A DNA stretch of 64,000 nt from Leptolyngbyaceae cyanobacterium JSC-12. Lineage in GTDB: Bacteria; Cyanobacteriota; Cyanobacteriia; Leptolyngbyales; Leptolyngbyaceae. Below the pieces are notes generated by a model. That model had not been told where the DNA came from. It ran no database searches and saw nothing but the letters and a program-made list of their open reading frames with translations. Within the stretch, counting starts at the first letter, position 1, and each line of letters starts with the position of its first letter. Below are positions 1 through 8,534 of the stretch, in pieces. Made by a program: the position numbers and the translations under genes. The stretch lies in assembly GCA_000309945.1 (NCBI GenBank), contig CM001633.1:1200723-1264722 (forward strand), read 5' to 3'.

Positions 1-2089
1 AGGCTTCGTCCTTGCCAAAACGCACGCCCCACTCGACATATTCTTCATCTGTCCAAGCGATGCCTGCTTCCACTCCCACATTTTTCAGCATGGTGTAGCT
101 GTTGCGGGCAGCAAATTGTTCACCCACACGGGTCACCAGCGGCACCCCCATCCACAAGGTTTCTAGCGTAGTGGTTGCGCCATTGTAGGGAAACGTATCC
201 AGCACCACATCGGCAATCATCATATTTGCCCGGTGAACTGCTTCGCTAGGAGCATCGGGCAGGAAGCGCAACTGCTCAGGATTCACCCCTTCTTCCTCAG
301 CAATCTGGTAGAAAAAGGCTTGAATCGAGTTTTGGTCAGCAAAGCCCTTAATCAAAAAGTAGCTATTCGGGACGTTTTTGATAATTCGCATTTGCAGCTT
401 TGCGGTTTCCCGATGTCGCTTGTACCCTTTCTGAGTACTGAGATAGACGATCGCATCAGATGGAATGTCCAAATCTTCCCGGCGTAAGTTGGGCACTTCT
501 ACTTCAAACCCATCCACGGCAATGTAAGTTTGGGGCAAACGCCAAATTTTTTCCGGGTAGTAGTCTTGCGCCCAATCGGGTAGCACATAGGGGTCCGCAA
601 TAAAATAATCAATCGTGGGAATTCCTGCTGCATCCCAGCCTAACCACGTGACCTGAACTGGGGCAGGCTTGAGCGTCATAATTTCCGCCGTCACATCCAG
701 CGTGATGCTATCCAGATCCACGAGAATATCAAGGTCGTCTTCATAAATGCAGTCTGCCAGGGCATGGGCATCATCAGCACAGTCAATTCCCATCCGGCAG
801 GTATGATCCATCTGACTCTGAAACCATTCGTGCAAATAATCACCCTGCCGATTGGTAACAAAGTAGCCGTATAGTTCCACTTGTTCGCGATCGTGATATT
901 TCAACAGCCAACGGGCAAGCCAGCCAACGGAATGCTGCCCCATGCAGTGAGATAGATAACCGACCTTAAGCCGTTTTGTGGCGCTGCGATCGCGTGAAGG
1001 GCGAGACCGATAACGAATCATGCGATCGCCCGCATACTGCTGCACATTCGCATAACAAAGCTGCATCACCTGATTCTGCATCGTGCGGTTCTGGCGCAGG
1101 TCATCCTGAAAGTAGGGCAAGAAATAGGGCGAGTTGAACAACCTGAGAACATGAGCCGAATTGAGGTTGGTTGGGTATTCTGCAATCAGGGTAGACAACC
1201 GCTGTAAATGAGACTGGAATGTATCTAGCGATTCTTGCCAACGCCCTCCCGCTGACATCAATCCTCGTAATACCAGCTTGTTAGACAAAACTTGCTCTAT
1301 CGTTGTGCTAACCAGTTCCAGACGAGATCGCGCCACTGCAATGCCCATATCATAATCTCGTGCATTCTGGTAGAAGGTTGCCAGATGCCACAAGGCTTCC
1401 AGATTGTTGGGATCAAGTTTGCAGTACTCTTCAACTAGATGGGCAGACAGCAACGGGCAGCGAACCCCATAAGCAATTTTGATCGCAGCATTCAGTACCA
1501 CACTAAACACAGACATTGATGCTGACAGATGCCGCAAGCAAGCAGCCGTAAAGTCAACTACGATACCGACTGGAGCAACGGTATCTAAAACAATTTGGAG
1601 CGTTTGGAGCAACCGCTCTGCGTTGATTTCGCCTGGATAAGATTCCAGCGCTGGAATGATTCCTAGTTCGTCTAATGTGTCATCTGTTAATTGCTCTAAT
1701 TGAGCAGACAACTGAATTAGACAGAGTAAATTATCAATATTATTGGGGTAAATTTCTCGCAGATGTTGGCGCATTACCCAGGCAAACTGAGTGTCGCCGC
1801 TCTTCTCCAGGCGATTGCTTTCCGCTGCCAACACCTCTACTAACTCAGCCGTCCATTGCTCAATCTCCTCTGGTTCACCATCTGCCATTGCCAGCAGCCA
1901 AGCTGTTTGGGCTTCCGCTTCTTGCCCTTGTAACAATAAGGCTACCCCCAGATACCAGTAGTGGGATTTAATGTTGGGTTCCGCTTCTGCCAACTGTTCA
2001 TACAAGTGTGCTGCTTGCTGATAATCACCTTGCAGCAATGCCTGATCAGCAGAGTGGCTAATTGGGGTTGTGAGAGAAGATGAAGGCAT
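1..2089 (-). CDS. SPINDLY/OGT-type O-linked glycosyltransferase, TPR N-terminus (C-terminus beyond window)
   Basis: The reverse strand is open from an ATG at 2089 to the window edge, about 696 codons, and the C-terminus is missing. The first ~250 residues have TPR-like helical repeats (e.g. ADQALLQGDYQQAAHLYEQL and NNLEALWHLATFYQNARDYD). From about residue 350 the sequence matches the GT41 catalytic region: KRLKVGYLSHCMGQHSVGW, then LVDLDSITLDVTAEIM, PVQVTWLGWDAAGIPTIDYF, FLPDAPSEAVHRANMMIADV and LDTFPYNGATTTLETLWMG. GT41 enzymes transfer GlcNAc or similar sugars from UDP-sugars to Ser/Thr. It follows pilA on the same strand by 150 bp, so pilin or pilus components are plausible targets, but that is inference. 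The GTxxx-rich donor site (GATTTLETLW) is intact in the visible part. Family call strong; substrate unknown. Confidence 0.9.
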   Translation of the reverse strand, partial: MPSSSLTTPISHSADQALLQGDYQQAAHLYEQLAEAEPNIKSHYWYLGVALLLQGQEAEAQTAWLLAMADGEPEEIEQWTAELVEVLAAESNRLEKSGDTQFAWVMRQHLREIYPNNIDNLLCLIQLSAQLEQLTDDTLDELGIIPALESYPGEINAERLLQTLQIVLDTVAPVGIVVDFTAACLRHLSASMSVFSVVLNAAIKIAYGVRCPLLSAHLVEEYCKLDPNNLEALWHLATFYQNARDYDMGIAVARSRLELVSTTIEQVLSNKLVLRGLMSAGGRWQESLDTFQSHLQRLSTLIAEYPTNLNSAHVLRLFNSPYFLPYFQDDLRQNRTMQNQVMQLCYANVQQYAGDRMIRYRSRPSRDRSATKRLKVGYLSHCMGQHSVGWLARWLLKYHDREQVELYGYFVTNRQGDYLHEWFQSQMDHTCRMGIDCADDAHALADCIYEDDLDILVDLDSITLDVTAEIMTLKPAPVQVTWLGWDAAGIPTIDYFIADPYVLPDWAQDYYPEKIWRLPQTYIAVDGFEVEVPNLRREDLDIPSDAIVYLSTQKGYKRHRETAKLQMRIIKNVPNSYFLIKGFADQNSIQAFFYQIAEEEGVNPEQLRFLPDAPSEAVHRANMMIADVVLDTFPYNGATTTLETLWMGVPLVTRVGEQFAARNSYTMLKNVGVEAGIAWTDEEYVEWGVRFGKDEA

Positions 2090-2149
2090 ATGGGCAGTGG
2101 GGCAAATAGATTGGGATGAATGTAGTGTGCCCTTGAGTAACGCCCAAAA

Positions 2150-2177
2150 TAGCAAAGTGGGCAGAACCTCTACCCAC
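2150..2177 (-). terminator. Probable intrinsic terminator downstream of pilA
   Basis: On the reverse strand GTGGGTAGA and TCTGCCCAC form a 9-bp stem (one G-T pair) with a 3-base loop, followed by TTTGCTATTTTG. It sits 60 bp after the pilA stop and before the glycosyltransferase start. It probably ends most pilA transcripts, with some read-through into the transferase gene. Confidence 0.5.
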
Positions 2178-2239
2178 TATATTTGGAAGACCATAGCTGA
2201 ATTATGCAGTAGCGTTAAGCAAACTGCACAGGCAAAAAC

Positions 2240-2815
2240 TTACTTGATCAGCGTGAAATCGCCAGGACAGCTTGGACCATTGTTGACATCATAGGTTGCG
2301 GTTGCAGCAGAACCATCAACCCCACCAACTGCAACAGCCTTATCCCCTTCACACAAAATTGCCAAAGTTGTGGCTTCACTGGTTGCTTGAACAGTTGCCG
2401 TGTTCACACCACCCACATAAGGCTTCAGAGGGGCATTTGTTGACCTAACAATCCCCCGGTTGGTAATACCAGCAGGAGTTGCACCAGCAGCGGTTCCACC
2501 ACCGACCTTATACTGGTAGTTGCCGGTTTCGGTTGCCACACCCAGACCCAACTTACCGAAGTCCGCGTCTTGGGTTACGAACTCGTTCTTCTCCAGGTAG
2601 TAAGCCTGTTGACCGCGGTTCATGGAACCAACGTAGGTCTTGGCTTCCGATTGCTTGGCTTTGTTTGCCTGGTTCAAGAAGGCGGGGAGCGCAATAGCTG
2701 CCAAAATCCCAATGATGATGATAACAACCAGCAGTTCGATCAGGGTGAATCCTTTGTCGTCTTTTTTGCGTTGGATCAGGTGATTCAGAAATTTAGCTTT
2801 GAATTCTGTCTTCAT
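2240..2815 (-). CDS. pilA: Type IV major-pilin-like protein (PilA family)
   Basis: This is a 191-residue prepilin. The leader has 22 residues with a basic end (QRKKDDKG), and the class III cleavage site is G22 followed by FTLIELLVVIIIIGILAAIA. E5 of the mature protein, needed for pilus assembly, is present. After the hydrophobic helix comes a Gly/Ala/Thr-rich head typical of cyanobacterial pilins, with a C-terminal cysteine pair (ILCEGD ... GPSCPGD) that could form the D-loop disulfide. A clear AAGGAG lies 8 bases before the ATG. The product would be processed by PilD and polymerised at the cell envelope for twitching motility, DNA uptake or adhesion. The many Ser/Thr residues in the head fit O-glycosylation by the downstream transferase (inference). 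Confidence 0.9.
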   Translation of the reverse strand: MKTEFKAKFLNHLIQRKKDDKGFTLIELLVVIIIIGILAAIALPAFLNQANKAKQSEAKTYVGSMNRGQQAYYLEKNEFVTQDADFGKLGLGVATETGNYQYKVGGGTAAGATPAGITNRGIVRSTNAPLKPYVGGVNTATVQATSEATTLAILCEGDKAVAVGGVDGSAATATYDVNNGPSCPGDFTLIK

Positions 2816-3072
2816 GCGAGGTTTCTCCTTAAGGCGTGGGATAGCTTGTTTTCAAAACTCCTGAACGTAAGTTACCCATCTTTTTGGAGTTTCATAACAG
2901 GGGCAACAAACTTTTCCGCTGATTGGTCTTGGGTGCCTTAGCACTCTGGGGAGGGCATTCAAAAGGCTGTATTTTGTCTCTGGCTGCTCAATTCTGATAA
3001 AAAAGGGGTTCTGCCTGTAAACAAACTGCGTTGTAAAATAAGCAACTGCACAAATGCTTAAGACGCAAAAGA

Positions 3073-3951
3073 ATGACTAAAACCGCATGGGTGTTTCCTG
3101 GACAGGGTTCTCAGGCAGTGGGGATGGGGATGGACTTGCTAGAACTGCCAGATGCTGCCGCAAAATTTGACCAGGCACATGAGATCTTGGGGTGGGCGAT
3201 CGCGGATGTGTGCCAGAGCGAGGAAACCCTTTCCCGCACGTTGTATACCCAACCCTGCCTCTACGTAGTTGAAAGTGTACTCGTAGATGAATTGAAAGCT
3301 CGTGGGCAACAGCCAGACCTTGTGGCGGGGCACAGTTTGGGAGAGTACGTAGCGCTGTATGCAGCAGGCGTGTTTGACTTTGCCACTGGATTAAGATTGG
3401 TCAAACGGCGAGCAGAATTAATGGATAGCACCTCTGAAGGCATGATGGCAGCATTGATTGGTTGCGATCGCGACCAGCTTGATCAGCAACTTCAGCAAAC
3501 CCCTGGAGTCGTATTAGCAAACGACAACAATGCTGGACAAGTAGTGATTTCCGGTACACCTGAAGCTGTGGAAACGATCCTGAATATCGTCAAAGCTAAA
3601 CGCGCCGTCAAACTCAATGTCAGCGGAGCCTTTCACTCTCCCTTAATGAAAGATGCTGCCGCCGACTTTCAAACCACTCTGGATAGAGTAACCTTTCAAA
3701 CGGCTCAGGTTCCCGTCCTGTCGAACGTAGATCCCACTCCCGCCACTGATGCCGATGTATTGAAGCAACGTCTGAGCCAACAAATGACAGGCTCTGTCCG
3801 CTGGCGCGAAATATCGCTACAACTACCGCAAGAAGGCATCACCCAAGTAATTGAAATTGGTCCTGGTAAAGTATTAACGGGCTTAATTAAACGCACCTGT
3901 CCTGATTTAGCACTTGTCAATGTGAACACTCTTGCCGAAATTCCAGGCTGA
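3073..3951 (+). CDS. fabD: Malonyl-CoA:ACP transacylase
   Basis: FabD loads malonate from CoA onto acyl carrier protein to feed type II fatty-acid elongation in the cytoplasm. The 292-residue length is normal. The N-terminus VFPGQGSQAVGMG, the nucleophile elbow GHSLGEYVALYAAGV (Ser88), an Arg near 112, and the catalytic His in SGAFHSPLM near 197 are all present. The C-terminal IEIGPGKVLTGLIKRT is the usual family ending. plsC follows on the same strand after a 128-bp gap. In many cyanobacteria plsX, fabH, fabD and plsC are contiguous; here the two halves face each other with three unrelated genes between them. Confidence 0.97.
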   Translation: MTKTAWVFPGQGSQAVGMGMDLLELPDAAAKFDQAHEILGWAIADVCQSEETLSRTLYTQPCLYVVESVLVDELKARGQQPDLVAGHSLGEYVALYAAGVFDFATGLRLVKRRAELMDSTSEGMMAALIGCDRDQLDQQLQQTPGVVLANDNNAGQVVISGTPEAVETILNIVKAKRAVKLNVSGAFHSPLMKDAAADFQTTLDRVTFQTAQVPVLSNVDPTPATDADVLKQRLSQQMTGSVRWREISLQLPQEGITQVIEIGPGKVLTGLIKRTCPDLALVNVNTLAEIPG

Positions 3952-4079
3952 GAAAGAAGGAGTCAGAAATCAGAAGGTGGGGCAGGTAGAGAAGATGGAG
4001 AAGATCCTTCACCTTCCCTATCTCCCCTACCCCTCACTCCCTCATCTCCTCTATTTCCCCCTACCCCTTTCCACACTCT

Positions 4080-4718
4080 ATGGGCAGAGAACGCGAACCA
4101 TTTGCTAGCCTAGTCCTCTATCACCTGTTTAAGTGGTCGGTAGTCAGCCCAATGCTGCATACCTACTTTAGAGGGCGGATTTATGGAGCGGAAAACGTCC
4201 CGCAAACAGGTCCACTAGTGATTGTGAGTAATCACGCTAGCGATTTTGACCCGCCGATGCTCTCGAACTGTATGCAGCGACCTGTGGCATTTATGGCAAA
4301 AGAGGAGTTGTTCCAGGTACCTGTGTTAAAACAGGCAATTACGCTGTATGGAGCCTATCCAGTAAAACGCGGCTCACCTGATCGCAGCGCTATTCGAGCC
4401 GCCCTCGCCTCGCTAGAGCAGGGTTGGGCAGTTGGTGTGTTTATCACGGGCACCCGCACCCGCGATGGACGAGTGACCGATCCTAAATTGGGCGCAGCCA
4501 TGATTGCAGCCAAAGCTCAGGCTCCTTTACTACCCGTGAGTTTGTGGGGAACCCATGCCATTTTTCAGAAGGGTTCCGCCCTGCCTCGTCCGGTTCCGGT
4601 GACGGTGCGAGTCGGAGAGTTAATGCCTCCACCGACCTCATCTAAGCGGGAAGAGTTAGAAATCGTGACGCAGCAATGTGCAGATGCTATTAATAGCTTG
4701 CTGGATTTGGGACGGTAG
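4080..4718 (+). CDS. plsC: 1-acyl-sn-glycerol-3-phosphate acyltransferase (PlsC family)
   Basis: A 212-residue lysophosphatidate acyltransferase that would add the second acyl chain to make phosphatidate at the membrane. The HX4D motif is NHASDFD near residue 52 and the acceptor-binding motif is YPVKRGSPDRSAI near 97. The third block is VGVFITGTRTRDGR: the usual EGTRS Glu is replaced by Thr, which cyanobacterial PlsC paralogues sometimes show. The next gene starts 57 bp downstream. The ATG has no obvious Shine-Dalgarno, so the start is a little uncertain. Confidence 0.9.
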   Translation: MGREREPFASLVLYHLFKWSVVSPMLHTYFRGRIYGAENVPQTGPLVIVSNHASDFDPPMLSNCMQRPVAFMAKEELFQVPVLKQAITLYGAYPVKRGSPDRSAIRAALASLEQGWAVGVFITGTRTRDGRVTDPKLGAAMIAAKAQAPLLPVSLWGTHAIFQKGSALPRPVPVTVRVGELMPPPTSSKREELEIVTQQCADAINSLLDLGR

Positions 4719-4774
4719 GAAGGGATTGAATTCGCTATCCTGAAGGGGACACCAGCCAAGAAAGGTTTTGAGTT

Positions 4775-5974
4775 ATGAGTCAGCATCCCGCACGGATTTG
4801 TATTTTGGGTGGAGGCTTTGGCGGATTGTATACTGCTCTGCGGCTGAGTGAACTGCCCTGGGCAAACGGGGAGAAGCCGGAAATAGCGCTGGTTGATCGC
4901 CGCGATCGCTTCGTCTTCGCACCGCTTTTGTATGAACTGATGACTGGAGAACTGCAAGACTGGGAAGTGGCTCCTCGCTTTCAAGACTTGCTAGCAGGTA
5001 CAGGCGTGACCGTTTACCAGAGCACGGTTGCCGGAATCGATCTGGCAGACAAACGAATCCAACTTCATGATGGTACTGAGTTTCCTTACACCAAACTGGT
5101 GCTGGCGATGGGTGGAGAAACTCGAATGAATAAAGTGCCGGGGGCTGCCGAATTTGCCCTGCCGTTTCGCACCATCACTGATGCCTATCGCCTAGAGGCA
5201 CGGCTACAATCGCTAGAAGTCTCAGAGCGCGATCGCATTCGAGTGGCGATCGTTGGTGGAGGATATTCTGGCGTGGAACTGGCATGTAAACTGGCAGATC
5301 GGCTCAGAGAGCGAGGACGGATTCGTATTATTGAACTCACCGATCAAATTCTCAGAACTTCAACAGAATTCAATCGTCAGGCAGCCGACAAAGCCCTCAA
5401 AGATCGGGATATCTGGCTAGATCTGGATACCAGCGTAGAAGCGTTGACTGCCGACACCATCTCCCTGAACTACAAAGGCACAGTCGATATGATTCCGGTT
5501 GATCTGGTGTTGTGGACAGTGGGCACTCAAATTGCCGACGCGATCGCTGCTCTGCCATTAAAAAAGAACCAACGCGGGCAAATTACGGTCACCCCGACGC
5601 TGCAAGTCGTCGAGCATCCCGATGTTTTTGCCCTGGGTGATTTGGCAGACTGCAAAGATGCCAACGGGCAACAAGTTGCCACCACAGCCCAAGTCGCCAT
5701 TCAACAAGCCGATTACGTAGGCTGGAATCTGTGGGCATCCTTGACGAATCGCCCCCTGTTGCCATTCCGCTATCAACATCTCGGTGAAATGATGACCCTC
5801 GGCATCAACAACGCAACCCTGACTGGTTTAGGGATAACCCTGGAAGGGATTCCTGCGGTTCTGGCGCGTCGCCTTGCTTACCTTTACCGAATGCCAACGC
5901 TAGATCACCAAATCCGAGTGGGCTTAAACTGGATTACCCAACCGATCGCCTCTATCTTGAAAAGTTTGACTTAA
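4775..5974 (+). CDS. ndbB: Type 2 NAD(P)H dehydrogenase, NdbB-like (demethylphylloquinone reductase)
   Basis: A 399-residue two-dinucleotide-fold flavoprotein. The FAD site is ICILGGGFGGLYTALRLSE at the N-terminus, the NAD(P)H site is RVAIVGGGYSGVELACKLA near 157, and the second FAD contact is DVFALGDLADC near 287. The C-terminal block around LARRLAYLYRMPT closely resembles Synechocystis NdbB (Slr1743) as I remember it; that protein reduces demethylphylloquinone before the last methylation of phylloquinone, the PSI quinone. A general NDH-2 role is the alternative. The DUF427 gene starts 6 bp after the stop, so the two are probably co-transcribed. Confidence 0.8.
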   Translation: MSQHPARICILGGGFGGLYTALRLSELPWANGEKPEIALVDRRDRFVFAPLLYELMTGELQDWEVAPRFQDLLAGTGVTVYQSTVAGIDLADKRIQLHDGTEFPYTKLVLAMGGETRMNKVPGAAEFALPFRTITDAYRLEARLQSLEVSERDRIRVAIVGGGYSGVELACKLADRLRERGRIRIIELTDQILRTSTEFNRQAADKALKDRDIWLDLDTSVEALTADTISLNYKGTVDMIPVDLVLWTVGTQIADAIAALPLKKNQRGQITVTPTLQVVEHPDVFALGDLADCKDANGQQVATTAQVAIQQADYVGWNLWASLTNRPLLPFRYQHLGEMMTLGINNATLTGLGITLEGIPAVLARRLAYLYRMPTLDHQIRVGLNWITQPIASILKSLT

Positions 5975-5979
5975 TTCCG

Positions 5980-6474
5980 ATGTATCCTCAACGCCTCCCA
6001 CCCCAACCCGGACAAGAATCTGTGTGGGATTATCCGCGCCCACCCCGCCTGGAAGACACCCACAAGCACATTCAGATTATTTGTCACGGGGTCAAGATTG
6101 CCGATACGCACCGCGCGAAACGAGTGCTGGAAACCAGTCACCCACCTGTTTATTACCTTCCACCGGAAGATGTTCAGATGCAATACCTGGTAAAAAGTCC
6201 CCGTACCACTTACTGCGAATGGAAGGGGCAAGGAGCTTACTACAACGTGGTCATGGGGGATAAAACTCTAGAAAATGTTGCCTGGTACTACCCCAATCCC
6301 ACCTCCGCCTTTGCGAACATCAAAAACTACATTGCCTTCTATCCCGCCCCAATGGATGCTTGCTATGTGGATGGCGAACAAGTAGAACCGCAGCCAGGAA
6401 ATTTTTACGGCGGCTGGATTACCAGCGATATTGTGGGGCCGTTTAAGGGCGGAGCCGGAAGTTGGGGATGGTGA
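5980..6474 (+). CDS. DUF427 domain protein
   Basis: A 164-residue single-domain protein of the DUF427 family. Typical features are GVKIADTHRAKRVLETSHPP (strand pair with a conserved Thr), YLPPEDVQMQYL, TYCEWKGQGAYYNV and VAWYYPNPTSAFANIKNYIAFYP, then GGWITSDIVGPFKG near the C-terminus. The fold is a small beta-barrel of unknown biochemical function. It begins 6 bp after the ndbB stop, which argues for co-transcription and perhaps a link to quinone or redox metabolism, but nothing in the protein shows this. Confidence 0.88.
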   Translation: MYPQRLPPQPGQESVWDYPRPPRLEDTHKHIQIICHGVKIADTHRAKRVLETSHPPVYYLPPEDVQMQYLVKSPRTTYCEWKGQGAYYNVVMGDKTLENVAWYYPNPTSAFANIKNYIAFYPAPMDACYVDGEQVEPQPGNFYGGWITSDIVGPFKGGAGSWGW

Positions 6475-6536
6475 CAGGAGAATTGAAGAGGTGTTGCGGC
6501 GTGAAACACCCTGGAGCCAGGAGGTAGGGAATTGAG

Positions 6537-7457
6537 ATGGCAGTGATTGTGTTTGGCAGTCTGAATATGGATTTGGTCAGCCGCACTCCGCGCCTGCCAC
6601 TACCTGGAGAAACTATCATTGGCTCTAACTTTTTCACCACGCCCGGAGGAAAGGGAGCAAATCAAGCTGTGGCGATCGCCCGGTTGGGCATTCCCACCAG
6701 AATGATTGGTCGCGTGGGCAAAGATGCCTTTGGGCACGAATTATTGACAGCGTTACAGGCAACAGACATTGACACCAGCGGCATAACGGTCGATAACACC
6801 ACCCATTCTGGCGTCGCCATTATTACCGTAACCGATACAGGCGAAAATCAGATTATTGGCGTATTGGGGGCTAATGCCCAAATTAATGAGACGGATGTAG
6901 AACGCTTGATTCAGCAACTGCCTCAAGCAAAGGTGCTAATGCTGCAATTAGAAATTCCGATTCCAGCTGTTAAAGCTGCCGCCCAAGCAGCCCATGAGGC
7001 GGGGGTTGTAGTCATGCTTGACCCCGCTCCGGCTCCCACCGAGTCCATCGATGATATCTATCCCTTCGTTGATTTTCTGCTTCCTAATGAGATAGAAGCC
7101 GGACAACTGGTAGGCTTTCCGGTGAATTCGCCAGAGACAGCTGCAAGCGCTGCATCTACTCTGCAACAGCGGGGGGCTAAAACAGTCATCATCAAGCTCG
7201 GTGCTCAGGGGGTGTTCTGTGCCTCACCGGAGGCAACCTTGTTCCAGCCAGCGTTTTCAGTCCATGCGATCGACACCGTTGCGGCTGGCGATGCCTTTGC
7301 TGGAGGGTTTGCCGCTGCCCTGGTGGAAGGACGTCCCCTGAAACAAGCCCTCACCTGGGGGTGCGCCGCTGGAGCACTGGCAACAACCAAAGTTGGTGCC
7401 CAATCTGCCATGAGCGATCGCCGCACATTTCTATTCTTCTTAGAAGCACAACTTTAG
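6537..7457 (+). CDS. rbsK: Ribokinase (PfkB-family sugar kinase)
   Basis: A 306-residue PfkB-family kinase. The N-terminus has FGSLNMDLVSRTPRLPLPGE and the first signature GGKGANQAVAIARLG. The C-terminal signature is DTVAAGDAFAGGFAAAL, with the catalytic Asp in AAGD. KLGAQGVF is the ATP-binding block. These fit ribokinase (ribose to ribose-5-phosphate) best, although related sugar or nucleoside kinases cannot be excluded. AGGAGG lies about 13 bases before the ATG. No ribose transporter or repressor is nearby. It ends 28 bp from the convergent fabH stop. Confidence 0.88.
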   Translation: MAVIVFGSLNMDLVSRTPRLPLPGETIIGSNFFTTPGGKGANQAVAIARLGIPTRMIGRVGKDAFGHELLTALQATDIDTSGITVDNTTHSGVAIITVTDTGENQIIGVLGANAQINETDVERLIQQLPQAKVLMLQLEIPIPAVKAAAQAAHEAGVVVMLDPAPAPTESIDDIYPFVDFLLPNEIEAGQLVGFPVNSPETAASAASTLQQRGAKTVIIKLGAQGVFCASPEATLFQPAFSVHAIDTVAAGDAFAGGFAAALVEGRPLKQALTWGCAAGALATTKVGAQSAMSDRRTFLFFLEAQL

Positions 7458-7485
7458 GTTAGAAAAGCAACTTTAGAAAAACATC

Positions 7486-8484
7486 TCACCGTCCCCACTG
7501 GAAAACAGCGGCACCCCAGGTTAAGCCAGCACCAAAACCGGAAACAACCAGCGTTTCTCCTGGCTGAATTTGACCTTGACGCACTTCTTCATCCAGGACA
7601 AGTGGGATAGATGCAGCAGAAGTATTGCCATATTTCGCCAGGTTGCTGAGGATCTTTTCAGCCGGAACATTGAGGCGATCGCCCACAGCATCTAAAATGC
7701 GTTGATTTGCCTGGTGTAACAGTACCCAGTCCACATCATCTGTAGTCAGGTTGGCACGGAACAGGGCTTTCTCAATCACCTCCGGGACTCGTCGCACAGC
7801 AAAACGGTACACCTCCTGCCCGTTCATCGTGATCGGTTTAAACGTGCCACCACCAATGGTCACGGAGTCTAATAGGGCTTTCGCAGTTGGTTGGTAATTC
7901 AAATTCAGGTAATGATTTTGGGTACCGTCGCTGCGGAGTTCAAAGCCTAACAGGCGATCGCAATCATTCGCTTGCAGCACTACCGCTCCAGCCCCATCGC
8001 CAAACAGAACGCAGGTGCGGCGATCGCTCCAATCAACCCAACGAGACAACACATCTGCTCCAATCAACACCACATTCTGATAGACACCTGTGCGAATATA
8101 TTGAGCTGCCGTCACCAGCCCAAACACAAAGCCAGAACAAGCAGCCGTCAAATCAAACGCCACAGCCCTAGTTGCGCCAATTTCTGCTTGCACACGACAG
8201 GCAGTCCCAAACAAGTCATCGGGAGTAGAAGTTGCTAAAAGAATAAGATCAATATCAGTGGGAACCAGCCCTGCCATGGAGATCGCGCCGGTCGCGGCTT
8301 CAGCTGCCAGCATTGTCAAGGTTTCTGATGGTGTGGCAAGTCTTCGCTGACGAATGCCCGTGCGAGAAGCAATCCATTCATCGGACGTGTCCACAATTTG
8401 ACCGAGTTGGTGATTGTCAAGAGCAGCGGCTGGTGCCGCAGAACCACTTCCTGTGACCGCAACTCCTACCCCTGGTTGTTTCAA
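7486..8484 (-). CDS. fabH: 3-oxoacyl-ACP synthase III (KAS III)
   Basis: FabH condenses acetyl-CoA with malonyl-ACP to start fatty-acid synthesis. The 332-residue protein carries the triad: Cys116 in DLTAACSGFVFGL, His in WVLLHQANQRI, and Asn in LAKYGNTSAASIPL. SRTGIRQRR near 40 is the usual CoA-contact region. The gene lies 50 bp downstream of plsX on the same strand, the classical plsX-fabH pair. Confidence 0.97.
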   Translation of the reverse strand: MKQPGVGVAVTGSGSAAPAAALDNHQLGQIVDTSDEWIASRTGIRQRRLATPSETLTMLAAEAATGAISMAGLVPTDIDLILLATSTPDDLFGTACRVQAEIGATRAVAFDLTAACSGFVFGLVTAAQYIRTGVYQNVVLIGADVLSRWVDWSDRRTCVLFGDGAGAVVLQANDCDRLLGFELRSDGTQNHYLNLNYQPTAKALLDSVTIGGGTFKPITMNGQEVYRFAVRRVPEVIEKALFRANLTTDDVDWVLLHQANQRILDAVGDRLNVPAEKILSNLAKYGNTSAASIPLVLDEEVRQGQIQPGETLVVSGFGAGLTWGAAVFQWGR

Positions 8485-8534
8485 AGCCTTTCTCCGTACA
8501 CTGCTGAAGTCTATGGTAAACCGCGATCATGCAG

